In this document: positions 36,093 to 44,503 of the stretch, in pieces
How the letters are laid out: each line of letters begins with the position of its first letter
How positions within the stretch are numbered: position 1 is the stretch's first letter
DNA from: Caldilinea sp. CFX5
Lineage (GTDB): Bacteria > Chloroflexota > Anaerolineae > Caldilineales > Caldilineaceae
Assembly: GCA_021405325.1 (NCBI GenBank)
Contig: QWII01000011.1
Span: forward strand, 1-64,000
Length of the DNA stretch: 64,000 nt
Reading direction: 5' to 3'
Translations under genes and position numbers: made by a program
The notes under the pieces: generated by a model
The model's database searches: none
What the model saw: only the letters and a program-made list of their open reading frames with translations
Told to the model about the DNA's origin: nothing

Positions 36093-37526
36093 ATGACCGT
36101 TGAGGAAGAAGTATTGGGTGTTCACCCCAGAGGCGAGCAAGGTGGACTGTGGCGCACGCTGCGCACATTGCAACTGCGCCGAATCATCCACTATGAGTTT
36201 TCGATCACGGAAGCCAGCGCCATCCTCATGGCAACCTACTTGCTCTCCGCGGTGATGGGCGCCGTGCGCCAGATGCTCTTTAACAGCCAGTTTGGGGTCA
36301 GCATGGAGGCCAACGCTTATTATGCGGCTTTCCGCCTGCCGGATACGCTCTTTACCTTGATTGCCGGCGGCACTCTGTCCAATGCGATGATTCCGGTGCT
36401 CTTAGGCACACGGCGGCAAGAAGGCCGCGCTGCCGCCCAGCGTCTGGTGAGTCTAGTGCTTACCACCCTGTTGGCAACCATGATTGTGATTATTCTGCTG
36501 CTGGAAATCTTCACGCCCTTTTTTGTGCGTTATATCCTCGCCCCTGGCTTTGATGCCGAAACCGCTCAGTTGACCGTCACCTTGACGCGGATCAAACTTT
36601 TGCAACCACTAATTTTGTGTGTTGGCAGTGTCGCCACCGCCGTTTTAAACAGTCGCAATCAATTTTTGCTGCCGGCAATCTCGATCCTCACCTATAACAT
36701 CTCGCTCATTGCCGGCATTTTGGCTGCACGCATCTATCCCGATCTTAGTGTCTACGGCCCAACCGTCGGCACCGTGCTAGGCGCTGTTTTACAAGTCACG
36801 TTACTCTCCCCCGGCTTTGCCGTGCTGCGCGGCCATCCCTGGTTCACCTGGGCGCCACGGGATCGCCATTTGCGCGAGGTGGTGTCATTGCTCATTCCCA
36901 ATGGTCTGTCGGCAATGGTGAACTATGCCGGCACGATTGTCGATACCGCTTTTGCCTCGCTGACGGCACAGTTGGTTACACTCCCAGCCATCTACAACGC
37001 CTCTTTGCTCGCCAATCTGCCTGTGACCTTGCTCGGCTATGCCGTCGGCTTGGCTGCCTTTCCGCGTCTGGCCGATCGCGCCGAGGCCAAAGCGTGGCGT
37101 CCTCTCGCGCGCCTCTTGCTTCAGGTGCTGCTGGTGGTCTGCACCCTTTCCCTCGCCGCCTTTGCTACCATTTACTTTGCCGGGCGTGATGTCATTCGCC
37201 TGCTCTTTGAACGGGGCGAATTTACGGCGGTGGCCGGTAATGCCACCTTCTCGGCTCTGCTCATCTACGCGTTGGGGCTGCCTTCCCACATCGCCACCGA
37301 AATTGTCAGCCGCGGCCTGATTGCCATGCGCGATACGCGCACGCCCCTCTTTACCAACGCCGGTCAATTGCTCACGCGCACGGCGCTGATGGCGATCTTT
37401 GTGCCACGCATTGGTCTCTACGCCATTCCCCTTGCCCTCGTCGTCTCTTCTACCCTGGAAACGATTGTCTTGAGTATTATCCTGGCAATAAAACTACGCC
37501 GCCGTATTGCCCAGTCGGAGTCGTGA
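36093..37526 (+). CDS. murJ: MurJ-family lipid II flippase
   Basis: A 477-residue MATE/MOP-fold membrane protein with about 13-14 hydrophobic segments. GAVRQMLFNSQFGVSMEANA and AFRLPDTLFTLIAGGTLSNA are the N-terminal MurJ signature with the conserved Arg and Asp, and LLFERGEFTAVAGNATFSAL with GLPSHIATEIVSRGLIAMRD is the C-terminal one. It would flip lipid-linked peptidoglycan precursor across the membrane. A cytoplasmic leader of about 40 residues precedes the first helix. The ribosome site is weak (AAAGGC). Confidence 0.88.
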   Translation: MTVEEEVLGVHPRGEQGGLWRTLRTLQLRRIIHYEFSITEASAILMATYLLSAVMGAVRQMLFNSQFGVSMEANAYYAAFRLPDTLFTLIAGGTLSNAMIPVLLGTRRQEGRAAAQRLVSLVLTTLLATMIVIILLLEIFTPFFVRYILAPGFDAETAQLTVTLTRIKLLQPLILCVGSVATAVLNSRNQFLLPAISILTYNISLIAGILAARIYPDLSVYGPTVGTVLGAVLQVTLLSPGFAVLRGHPWFTWAPRDRHLREVVSLLIPNGLSAMVNYAGTIVDTAFASLTAQLVTLPAIYNASLLANLPVTLLGYAVGLAAFPRLADRAEAKAWRPLARLLLQVLLVVCTLSLAAFATIYFAGRDVIRLLFERGEFTAVAGNATFSALLIYALGLPSHIATEIVSRGLIAMRDTRTPLFTNAGQLLTRTALMAIFVPRIGLYAIPLALVVSSTLETIVLSIILAIKLRRRIAQSES

Positions 37527-37581
37527 TAAGGCCAGCCATGTCAATTGTCACCCAGCGCCAAACCTTCCTGACATAATGGTG

Positions 37582-37767
37582 TCAGGAGGCCCATGCTATG
37601 CTGCTGTTGTCAATTGACATCGGCACACCCACTTCACAGAGCGCCTCCATATCGCGATAGACGGTGCGTTCGCTGATCTCAAAGCGGCGCGCCAAATCTT
37701 GCGCCCGCACCAACGGGCGCCCTTGGAGAATAAGCAGATAACCCAGGAGGCGATCAACGCGATTCAT
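37582..37767 (-). pseudogene. Truncated YafY-type regulator (HTH only)
   Basis: From the Met at 37767 the frame reads MNRVDRLLGYLLILQGRPLV, then AQDLARRFEISERTVYRDME, the HTH_11 winged helix of the YafY/PafBC family. It stops after only 61 residues at GVPMSIDNSSIAWAS; full members continue with WYL and WCX domains (about 300 residues). The rest is absent downstream. A palindromic element with an 8-bp duplication lies directly upstream. It is a fragment, unless a mini-repressor. Confidence 0.78.
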
Positions 37768-37818
37768 CAGCGGCTCAAGCTTCTCCCGATAGGGTGACAG
37801 GGGAAGTTTCCGTTCAAG

Positions 37819-37915
37819 GTAACTACTAACCCCCACCTAACCTCCCCCTGATAAGGGGAGGGACAGTTCCTCCCCTTATCAGGGGGAGGTTAGGTGGGGG
37901 TGGCTTGGTAGTTAC
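37819..37915. mobile_element. MITE-like palindrome with 8-bp flanking duplication
   Basis: A 97-bp element bounded by GTAACTAC and GTAGTTAC. It is flanked by perfect direct repeats CGTTCAAG at 37811-37818 and 37916-37923, as expected for target-site duplication. Inner arms (about 37830-37867 and 37874-37901) form a long GC-rich stem with CCTCCCC/GGGGAGG ends. The outer arms, including an asymmetric extra base group on the right, are shared with 57719-57810, but the inner arms are unrelated. Confidence 0.85.
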
Positions 37916-37985
37916 CGTTCAAGTTCATATTGGTATTTTACTGTACATAACTATCAGCACAAAACTGGTGAATAGATACACCAGG

Positions 37986-38015
37986 TTGGCAAATCAGTGA
38001 GAAGACTTTTATAAT
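37986..38015 (+). promoter_or_regulatory. Promoter suggesting a leaderless transcript
   Basis: TTGGCA (37986-37991), an 18-bp spacer and consensus TATAAT (38010-38015) stand only 6 bp before the ATG at 38022, so the transcript would start at or next to the start codon. No ribosome-binding site is present. Confidence 0.6.
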
Positions 38016-38021
38016 AGAGCG

Positions 38022-39341
38022 ATGACACAACCATTACCGTTACCCAATGTTGAAAATTTACCTACCGGTCTGCAAAGGGCGCTCACGTTTCCGCTCATTG
38101 ATGCCCTGCTGGGACGGCGGTCGCGCCGCTTTCCGTTGGGTGGGTCGCTGCCGGATGGGCTGTTGGCCTACAGGTCAACAGCCGCACCATTGCCCTTGAG
38201 CGAATTGGAACAGTTGCTGCTGCTGACCACCATGACCGGCAACACCGGCTGGCACTATCTCCTCCCGCGTCAACGGATCGACCTGCCCCATATTGCCAAC
38301 TATCCGGCCGCGGCGGGCGGACGCACCTTCCCCTCAGCCGCGGGTTGGCATACAACCGAGCTTTTTTACACCGACGACAACGGCGTCTACTTTTTCGCCA
38401 CCCGTGACGCGCCGGCGTTGGCCGAGCCGGATCAAGACGGCCAGGTCGATGTAACGGCTTGGCTGGCGGCCCATCGCCCACTCATCCGCAAACTGGCGGA
38501 TGGACGGCTTCATTTGCCGCCGACAGCGATGGATGGCCACAACACCTGGTGCGCCAACGTGCCGGGTAGCACCTTGTTGATCCCGGTGGCGGATCTGGCG
38601 CAACATCTGATCGGCGTCCTCTTTTTTATGGTGCAAAATGGCGGCTGTATTTATAACAACATCCACAATGAGCGCATTCCAGGGCTGGAACAGTTTCGTC
38701 ATCTAGTGGATGTGGATAACCCGGCGCCGCTGAGCGAGATCGAACAGAATTGCTTAACCATGTGTATGGCCGAATTATCCACAGCTTGTTACGCCGGCAA
38801 TTTAATGTTACAAGCCATCGGTCTTGGTGGTTGGCTGTTTACCGGGCTGGACGCCTACAGCGTCTTGGGGTGCAGCGGCGACCCGACCGTGCCGGGCTTA
38901 GGTTTTCACTGCGACCGCGATCCACGCTGGACGACCCCCAACCCGACCGGCCTTCCCGGCGTCTTTGCCGGCTTTTGCCCACCCCATTATCCAACGATGC
39001 GGGCGGCAGTTGATGCGTTTGTCGAACGCAAATTTGGCTCCGGTGGCCCCTTTCATCCAGAGACGCCAGGGCCGTGGCGGGAAACGGCCAAAGTACGGAC
39101 AGGCGCGCCTAGCCATAGCGACGAAGCCAAAGCCTGTGTCGCGCATATGGCGCAATATATCTACGACCGCTTTGGTCGCTTCCCGGCCACCGCGCCATCA
39201 ATCTTCGCGCGCATTTTCTTACAGGCTCACCACCTGGATCTGGGCTTTTATGACCACCATTTCACCCCCGGCGCGTATTTACAAACTCATGCTGACCATC
39301 TAGCGGCATGGCATCCACAAATTACGTCGGCAAGCCAGTGA
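38022..39341 (+). CDS. Nitroreductase-like protein, unassigned
   Basis: A 439-residue protein not recognised with certainty. ALLGRRSRRFPLGGSLPDGL followed by PLPLSELEQLLLLTTMTGNT resembles the RRS-x-R and LsElxxLL opening of nitroreductase-fold flavoproteins, and CYAGNLMLQAIGLGGWLFTG resembles the second-half helix (Q/N-L-x-L-x-A-x-x-x-G-L-G). Middle and C-terminal parts have no known match; HLDLGFYDHHF and other His-rich stretches occur. The 3' end overlaps the convergent reductase gene by 20 bp. The start may be leaderless. Confidence 0.55.
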   Translation: MTQPLPLPNVENLPTGLQRALTFPLIDALLGRRSRRFPLGGSLPDGLLAYRSTAAPLPLSELEQLLLLTTMTGNTGWHYLLPRQRIDLPHIANYPAAAGGRTFPSAAGWHTTELFYTDDNGVYFFATRDAPALAEPDQDGQVDVTAWLAAHRPLIRKLADGRLHLPPTAMDGHNTWCANVPGSTLLIPVADLAQHLIGVLFFMVQNGGCIYNNIHNERIPGLEQFRHLVDVDNPAPLSEIEQNCLTMCMAELSTACYAGNLMLQAIGLGGWLFTGLDAYSVLGCSGDPTVPGLGFHCDRDPRWTTPNPTGLPGVFAGFCPPHYPTMRAAVDAFVERKFGSGGPFHPETPGPWRETAKVRTGAPSHSDEAKACVAHMAQYIYDRFGRFPATAPSIFARIFLQAHHLDLGFYDHHFTPGAYLQTHADHLAAWHPQITSASQ

Positions 39342-39990
39342 TGCGAATCCCGCTCCCTTGCATCTTGTTGCGCGCATTGATGCCGATCAACACGGCGGTC
39401 AACCCTTCGACCACCGAGGCGTTCGCTAACGGCCCGGCATCAATGGCGACAAAACCGGCAGCCTGCGCCAACTCAATGGCGCTCTGTTTGGCGGCTTTGC
39501 TGTCACCCGTCACCAGCACATCACAGTTCGGCTGCCAGCTTAGATCTTTGAGATGACCAGCCGCAACATTCTGAAACGCAGCCGCCACCTGCACCCCTTC
39601 GCCCAATTGCGCCTGCGCCTCTTGCGCCGCCGAGCCGCCAGGTGGATGCCAGACAGTTGAAACCTTGGGCGGCTTGAGCGGCACGCCGACCGTAATCACG
39701 GTTTTGCCCTGGCAACCGGCAACAATTTGCTCAATGGTTCCAACCTGGGCGTCATAGGGCACGCTGAGGACGACAATGTCTGCCTGCGCCGCGGCATCAC
39801 CATTCGCTGCGCCGGTCATTGGCGCGCTATGCGCTGGTAACGGTTGACTCAATTCGGCGGCGGCGCTGACCGCTTTCTCGGCGCTGCGGCTGCCGATCAC
39901 CACCGGGTAGCCCGCCGCCGCCCAGCGCACGGCCAGGCCGGAGCCTTCCGCCCCGGTGCCGCCGATAACGGCAATGGTTGGTTTGGTCAT
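39322..39990 (-). CDS. npdG: NADPH-dependent F420 reductase-like protein
   Basis: A 222-residue Rossmann protein of the NpdG/Fno family, transferring hydride between coenzyme F420 and NADP. TIAVIGGTGAEGSGLAVRWA (5-24) is the dinucleotide loop, VVIGSRSAEKA carries the Ser-Arg pair that reads the NADP 2'-phosphate, VVLSVPYDAQ is the family strand, and the C-terminal NARNKMQGSGIRITGLP matches. It implies F420 in this organism. Convergent overlap of 20 bp with the gene at 38022. The bacterial function is uncertain where F420 synthesis is unproven. Confidence 0.87.
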   Translation of the reverse strand: MTKPTIAVIGGTGAEGSGLAVRWAAAGYPVVIGSRSAEKAVSAAAELSQPLPAHSAPMTGAANGDAAAQADIVVLSVPYDAQVGTIEQIVAGCQGKTVITVGVPLKPPKVSTVWHPPGGSAAQEAQAQLGEGVQVAAAFQNVAAGHLKDLSWQPNCDVLVTGDSKAAKQSAIELAQAAGFVAIDAGPLANASVVEGLTAVLIGINARNKMQGSGIRITGLPT

Positions 39991-40000
39991 AATTCCTCCT

Positions 40001-40084
40001 GAATGGAACGCGGATTGGGCGAATTTAGCGGATCAATACGGATAAAATCAGCTAAAATCCGCCTGATCCGCTGAATCCGCATTC
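40001..40084. repeat. Imperfect palindrome family B (GCGGATT)
   Basis: Left part with GCGGATT (40010) and AGCGGATCA (40027) faces TGATCCGCT and AATCCGC (to 40080), with interruptions. The left sequence GGAACGCGGATTGGGCG recurs inverted near 53410-53426, in a gap 13 kb away. Confidence 0.75.
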
Positions 40085-40090
40085 TATGAT

Positions 40091-41071
40091 TTAGCGAACT
40101 TGTAAGATAATCTTGCCGATGTTGCGGTTTTCGGCCATCTGCTGGTGAGCAGCGTTGGCCTGGGCAATCGGATAAATCGTGTCGATCACCGGTTTGATCG
40201 TCCCGGCTTCCACCAGCGGCCAGAATTTGGTCATAAAGTTTTCTTTGATCGCCACCTTTTCAGCTAAGGTGCGGCTGCGTAACACCGAGCCGATCAACCG
40301 TAGGCGTTTGCCCATCAAGTGGCGCAAATCGATTTCGGTCTTGGTGCCGCTCAAGGTCGAGATAAAGACCAGCCGCCCCTTGAGTTTGAGCAGGCTAAGA
40401 TTTTTTGTCAAATAGTCAGCGCCGACCATATCCATGATCACATCCACACCCTGGCCGTTGGTAAAGGCGCGCACCTGTTCGACAAAGTCTTCGGCGCGGT
40501 AGTTGATGGCAAGATCGGCGCCCAGATCCGCACAGGCAGCGCACTTGTCCGCGCTCCCCGCCGTGATAATGACTGGGTTGCCGCTGGCCTTGAGCAGTTG
40601 AATCGCCGCCGTACCGACGCCGCTGGCGCCGCCATGCACCAGCACCGTTTCGCCGGGTTGCAAACTGGCTTCCATGTAGAGATTGACAAAGGCCGTCAAG
40701 TAGACCTCCGGCAACCCCGCCGCCGTGTTAAAGTCCCAGCCTGTCGGGATCGGCATGAGCATCGATTGGGGAACGGCCACCTGTTCGGCATAGCCGCCGC
40801 CGGGCAGTAACGCGCAGACCCGGTCGCCCACCTGCCAACCCTGGACATTGGCGCCGGTTTGCGCAATGACGCCGGCCATCTCCAGCCCGATAATATCGGG
40901 CGCGCCTGGCGGCGGCGGATAATTGCCGGCCCGCTGCATGAGATCGGCGCGGTTCAGGGCCGTAGCATGAATATCAACCAACACTTCATCTGGGCCAAAG
41001 GTTGGGTCGGCGGTTTCGCCCCAAACGAGGGGGCGATCTGGTTGTTGGGTATCAACGTGGATGGCTTTCAT
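40091..41071 (-). CDS. Zinc-independent quinone oxidoreductase (PIG3-like MDR)
   Basis: A 326-residue medium-chain dehydrogenase/reductase. ALNRADLMQRAGNYPPPPGA and PDIIGLEMAGVIAQTG are the characteristic quinone-oxidoreductase blocks, VLVHGGASGVGTAAIQLLKA (about 143-162) is the NADPH loop, and NIGKIILQV ends the family. Structural and catalytic zinc Cys residues are absent. It reduces quinones with NADPH. It may be co-transcribed with the F420-type reductase (40091-39990 gap holds a palindrome). Confidence 0.9.
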   Translation of the reverse strand: MKAIHVDTQQPDRPLVWGETADPTFGPDEVLVDIHATALNRADLMQRAGNYPPPPGAPDIIGLEMAGVIAQTGANVQGWQVGDRVCALLPGGGYAEQVAVPQSMLMPIPTGWDFNTAAGLPEVYLTAFVNLYMEASLQPGETVLVHGGASGVGTAAIQLLKASGNPVIITAGSADKCAACADLGADLAINYRAEDFVEQVRAFTNGQGVDVIMDMVGADYLTKNLSLLKLKGRLVFISTLSGTKTEIDLRHLMGKRLRLIGSVLRSRTLAEKVAIKENFMTKFWPLVEAGTIKPVIDTIYPIAQANAAHQQMAENRNIGKIILQVR

Positions 41072-41110
41072 TAATTTTCCTTTTCTGTTCAGGAGATAGA
41101 GAGATAGAGA

Positions 41111-41175
41111 GATAAAGAGATTGAGAGATTCAGAGATTGGGTGGCATAATCTCTGAATCTCTCAATCTCTTTATC
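41111..41175. repeat. AGAGATTGA repeat palindrome, copy 2
   Basis: Perfect 28-bp arms at 41111-41138 and 41148-41175 with loop GGGTGGCAT. The left arm is preceded by further GAGATA units from 41094. Same family as 31665-31742. Confidence 0.93.
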
Positions 41176-41188
41176 GCTTCTTCATGCC

Positions 41189-42412
41189 TTACGCCAACAC
41201 ACCCTCGCGCCGGAACGCCTTCGCCAGCAACGCCATGCCTTCAGTGATTTCCGCCGGCGTGTTATAGCCAAAGCTCAGGCGGATAAAATTCTTGCCGGCA
41301 GCACGGTCGGGTGAGTAGACGGGACCAGTCGAGTAGCCGGCATTGGTGTCGGCAAAGACTTTTTCGCGGATGGCAACAAGATCCATGCCTTCCGGGAACT
41401 TGACCCACATGGACAGCCCGCCTGCGGGGCGTAACCAGGTGGCGCCGCCGGTAAAGTGTTCTTCCAGGCTGCTCACCATCGCATCGCGCCGTTGGCGTTG
41501 AATGTCGTTGATCTCTTCAATATGGGAAGCCAGCCCGCCGCCATGATCGCCGGTGGCAAAGCGGTGAATCGCCAGGGTGACAAAGAGCGGCACCGGGCCG
41601 CCGCTTTTGGCCGCCATCGCCCGTTTGAGCATGGTCGGCGCGGCCGCCATGTAGCCGGCGCGCATTCCCGGTGCAATCGTTTTGGAGAAGGAGTTGACAT
41701 AGATGACATGGCCGGCGCCGTCGAGCGAATAGAGTGTCGGCAGATTGTGGCCATCATAGCGCAGATCAGAGTAGCAATCATCTTCGAGAATGGCGATGCC
41801 GTACTTTTGCGCCAGCCCCACCAACGCTTTGCGGCGTTCCAGAGAGATGGTCCACCCTTGGGGGTTTTGGAAGGTCGGCACGGTGTAGAAGAGTTTAGGG
41901 CGCTTGCCCTCACGTTGGGCGTGTTGAATGGCGCTTTCCAACGCATCGGGTAAAACCCCTTCGCCATCGGTCTTGACGCCGCGAATGTCGGCCTGGAAAC
42001 GGCGCATCTGGTGCAGCGCGCCGCTGTAGGTGAAATCATCGGTCAAGATCACATCGCCGGCGTCGATGAGCGCTTCCAGCGTGACATGAATCGCCTGACC
42101 GGCGCCGCCGGTGAGCATCAAATCATCCGCCGATACTCGCATCCCGCGATCACGGGCCAGTTTCGCCGCAATAAATTCGCGCAGCGGGCCATAGCCCTGG
42201 GTGCTGAGGTAGAGCGCCAAATCGGGGCCTTCCTCGGCCAGCGCCTGTTGTAGGGCGCTCGACAAGCCCTGCAACGGCAACGACTGCGGATCAGGATAGG
42301 AGATGGCAAAATCATACTTCGGCTTACGCATCAGCCCCATGCCCATCATCCGCTGCTCAACCACATTGCGCGAAAACAGCCCCTCAAACTCAAACAACGC
42401 TTGCTGACTCAT
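41189..42412 (-). CDS. PLP aminotransferase, 2-aminoadipate/Aro8-like (no HTH)
   Basis: A 407-residue fold-type I aminotransferase of the subgroup related to MocR regulators and LysN, without the regulator's DNA-binding domain. YDFAISYPDPQSLPLQGLSS and YLSTQGYGPLREFIAAKLAR are the opening, LTGGAGQAIHVTLEALIDAG the cofactor platform, ILEDDCYSDLRYDG the Asp that protonates PLP, and NSFSKTIAPGMRAGY the Schiff-base Lys (about 238). The start at 42412 is chosen for its AAAGGGA. The substrate is probably aromatic or 2-aminoadipate type. Confidence 0.9.
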   Translation of the reverse strand: MSQQALFEFEGLFSRNVVEQRMMGMGLMRKPKYDFAISYPDPQSLPLQGLSSALQQALAEEGPDLALYLSTQGYGPLREFIAAKLARDRGMRVSADDLMLTGGAGQAIHVTLEALIDAGDVILTDDFTYSGALHQMRRFQADIRGVKTDGEGVLPDALESAIQHAQREGKRPKLFYTVPTFQNPQGWTISLERRKALVGLAQKYGIAILEDDCYSDLRYDGHNLPTLYSLDGAGHVIYVNSFSKTIAPGMRAGYMAAAPTMLKRAMAAKSGGPVPLFVTLAIHRFATGDHGGGLASHIEEINDIQRQRRDAMVSSLEEHFTGGATWLRPAGGLSMWVKFPEGMDLVAIREKVFADTNAGYSTGPVYSPDRAAGKNFIRLSFGYNTPAEITEGMALLAKAFRREGVLA

Positions 42413-42614
42413 AAAATTCCCTTTGCCACTGGTCATTGGTTTTCTGACTGCTGACGTTGAATTGCTACAATCGCCCAACTCTTCATCGGCGCGATCTTCA
42501 TCATGGAGATTTTTATAGTATAGACGAAACGCAACGAGTTGTTCAAAAAAACAGGCAGAAGTATGTTATACTCAACGAACGCAACCGCCACGCTGACCGG
42601 AAAGTCAACAGACT

Positions 42615-43067
42615 ATGATTCATCGCAAAGTGGTTTCAACCGCCGCCGAACTGGCCCTGGCCCAACAGATTCGCCGCCAGGTCTTTGTCGAAGAGCAAGG
42701 CATCCCAGCCGCGTTAGAATATGATACCGCCGACGCCACTGCCACCCATGTGCTGGTCTACAAAGCAGACGCCCCCATCGCCACCGGTCGCCTCTTGCCT
42801 GATACCGATGGCGTCGGCGTCCTGGGGCGCATTGCAGTGCTGGTGGACGAACGGGGGCAGGGCATCGGCGAACAAGTTGTGCGCGAACTGGAACGGTGCG
42901 CCGTGGCCGCCGGTCTCCGCCGCCTGATCCTCCACCCGCACCACTACCTGGAACCCTTCTACACCCGCCTGGGCTACCAGACCGTTCCCGGCGGCGAATC
43001 GACGGTTGGCGTGCATCAATTGATCTTAATGGAAAAATGGCTGATAGGTAGACAGGTAGACAGGTAG
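42615..43067 (+). CDS. GNAT acetyltransferase (ElaA/YjcF-type)
   Basis: A 150-residue GNAT protein. LALAQQIRRQVFVEEQGIPA is the ElaA/YjcF-like opening, LGRIAVLVDERGQGIGEQVV carries the R/Q-x-x-G-x-G/A acetyl-CoA loop, and PFYTRLGYQTV closes the fold. An N- or O-acetyltransferase of unknown substrate. The final residues (GRQVDR) and stop are encoded inside palindrome 43051-43118, so the C-terminus was altered by it. Confidence 0.88.
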   Translation: MIHRKVVSTAAELALAQQIRRQVFVEEQGIPAALEYDTADATATHVLVYKADAPIATGRLLPDTDGVGVLGRIAVLVDERGQGIGEQVVRELERCAVAAGLRRLILHPHHYLEPFYTRLGYQTVPGGESTVGVHQLILMEKWLIGRQVDR

Positions 43068-43118
43068 ACAGGTAGACAGGGAGTAAGACCTGTCTACCTG
43101 TCTACCTGTTTACCTGTC
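43051..43118. repeat. GTAGACAG tandem-repeat palindrome
   Basis: GACAGGTA units in tandem on the left (43051-43080) face their complement on the right (43089-43118) with one mismatch over 30 bp and an 8-nt loop. It combines a short tandem repeat and a long stem. It contains the GNAT stop codon. Confidence 0.92.
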
Positions 43119-43143
43119 CACCTCACAAAAAAGGGAGAACCTC

Positions 43144-44076
43144 ATGTTACTGGTTGGTAGTGAAAATGCCGTCAACGCCCTGCCGGCGGCGATGGCGGTC
43201 TTAAAGGCGGGCGGCTCGGCGCTGGATGCAGTGGAGACGGCGATCCGACTGGTGGAGATTGACCCGGAGGAGCATAGCGTGGGGCTGGGGAGCTGGCCCA
43301 ATCTGCTGGGTGAGTTGGAGCTGGACGCCAGTTTGATGGATGGACGGACGCGGGCGAGCGGCGCGGTGGGCGCGTTGCAAGGCTATCCCTATGCCATTTC
43401 GGTGGCGCGCAAGGTGTTGGAAGAGTTGCCGCACGTTTTCCTGGTCGGTCAGGGCGCGGCGGATTTTGCCGCGGAGATGGGTTTTGCGCGCCAGGAAACC
43501 TTGACCCCTGTTGCCAAAGAGGAGTGGATGGCGCGGCTGTTGGTCAATGTCCCGGCGGCGGATCTGCCCGATCTGCTGCACCGACGCAAGATGGCGCCGT
43601 GGGTCAGCCTGGCCAAAGATCCCCAGCGGATTCATGGCACCGTGGATGTAATCGCCATCGACGGCGCCGGCAACATTGCCTCCGGCGTCAGCACCAGCGG
43701 CTGGGCTTGGAAATATCCTGGTCGCCTGGGCGATTCACCGGTCATCGGCGCTGGTAATTACTGTGATAACCGCTTTGGCGCCGCCGCTTGTACCGGGCAT
43801 GGCGAACTGGCGATCCGGGCCGGCACGGCGCGCACTGTGCTGCTTTTCATGCAAATGGGGATGTCTTTGGCGGACGCTTGTGCAGCCGCGATTCGTGATC
43901 TGCCCGTCGATCCTCATTTTGAGGAGATCGGCAGCTTTATGAATATTGTCGCCGTTGACCGCCACGGCAACCATTGTGGTGTCAGCAATTCGACGATCTT
44001 TGGCGACTACTGTTATATGACGCCGGAAATGGCACAGGGCGTGCTGACCAAGCGCACCATCGTTTCGCTGGTGTGA
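43144..44076 (+). CDS. Ntn-hydrolase asparaginase (glycosylasparaginase/isoaspartyl-peptidase type)
   Basis: A 310-residue autoprocessing amidohydrolase. The small subunit would start with nucleophile Thr166 in HGTVDVIAID, the expected G|T-x-x-V-A cleavage site. AAMAVLKAGGSALDAVETAI and VGLGSWPNLLGELELDASLM are large-subunit blocks, and PVIGAGNYCDNRFGAAACTG and HGELAIRAGTARTVL match the substrate loops. It hydrolyses asparagine-linked sugars, beta-aspartyl peptides or asparagine. The upstream gap is a palindrome with GGGAGAA just before the ATG. Confidence 0.9.
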   Translation: MLLVGSENAVNALPAAMAVLKAGGSALDAVETAIRLVEIDPEEHSVGLGSWPNLLGELELDASLMDGRTRASGAVGALQGYPYAISVARKVLEELPHVFLVGQGAADFAAEMGFARQETLTPVAKEEWMARLLVNVPAADLPDLLHRRKMAPWVSLAKDPQRIHGTVDVIAIDGAGNIASGVSTSGWAWKYPGRLGDSPVIGAGNYCDNRFGAAACTGHGELAIRAGTARTVLLFMQMGMSLADACAAAIRDLPVDPHFEEIGSFMNIVAVDRHGNHCGVSNSTIFGDYCYMTPEMAQGVLTKRTIVSLV

Positions 44077-44126
44077 AAGGCGCAGGCATGATCAGCCCGT
44101 GGCGCCAACCCGCCAGCCCATAGCGG

Positions 44127-44369
44127 CATCTATGGCTATCTCCAACCAGGGATATTTTGCGGCTCGCTGGCGGAAGTGCAGCAGAATATTGCCCGCTTTG
44201 GTTGTCTGGCGGTCTGTGATTTTGTGCCGGGACTATTTGCCGAATCGCTCGTACAGATCACATAACCGGTTGTTACCCCTGTGCTGCAAGCGGCGTTGTC
44301 GCCCTTTTTTGGCGCCATCCAACCGACCAATCTGAATTCAATGTTGTTTGTGGTTGCCCAACGCCGGTA
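44127..44369 (+). pseudogene. Fragment of a TylF-like methyltransferase
   Basis: Read in one frame, 44127-44369 gives IYGYLQPGIFCGSLAEVQQN, continuing to a TAA at 44262-44264, then LQAALSPFFGAIQPTNLNSM and a final TAA. GSLAEVQQNIARFG and FVPGLFAESL resemble the macrocin O-methyltransferase (TylF) block G-S-x-E-x-V-x-x-N-x-x-R-F-G. The N-terminal half and the SAM motif are missing. It lies just after the asparaginase gene. Confidence 0.5.
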
Positions 44370-44450
44370 AACGACGCGGTAAAAGTGCAATGAATGATCA
44401 TGGAAAGAACGATGACTCCAATGCACTGCTTCGGTTGAGCGACTCCTCCG

Positions 44451-44488
44451 GCTCATTGCTCACCGGCAGTGAGCGGTGAGCAATGAGC
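44451..44488. repeat. Perfect 14-bp hairpin
   Basis: GCTCATTGCTCACC (44451-44464) with its exact complement at 44475-44488. A further CGAGCAATGAG follows at 44491. Lies between convergent genes. Confidence 0.85.
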
Positions 44489-44503
44489 GGCGAGCAATGA
44501 GGG

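Noticed and set aside
37768..37836. N-terminal extension of the YafY-type fragment
   Set aside because: Its first codons lie in the palindromic element and its flank, and the family starts at the Met at 37767.
43051..43118. CRISPR-like array of short repeats
   Set aside because: The units are 8 bp and contiguous with no spacers; the two halves are complements, so it is a tandem-repeat stem.
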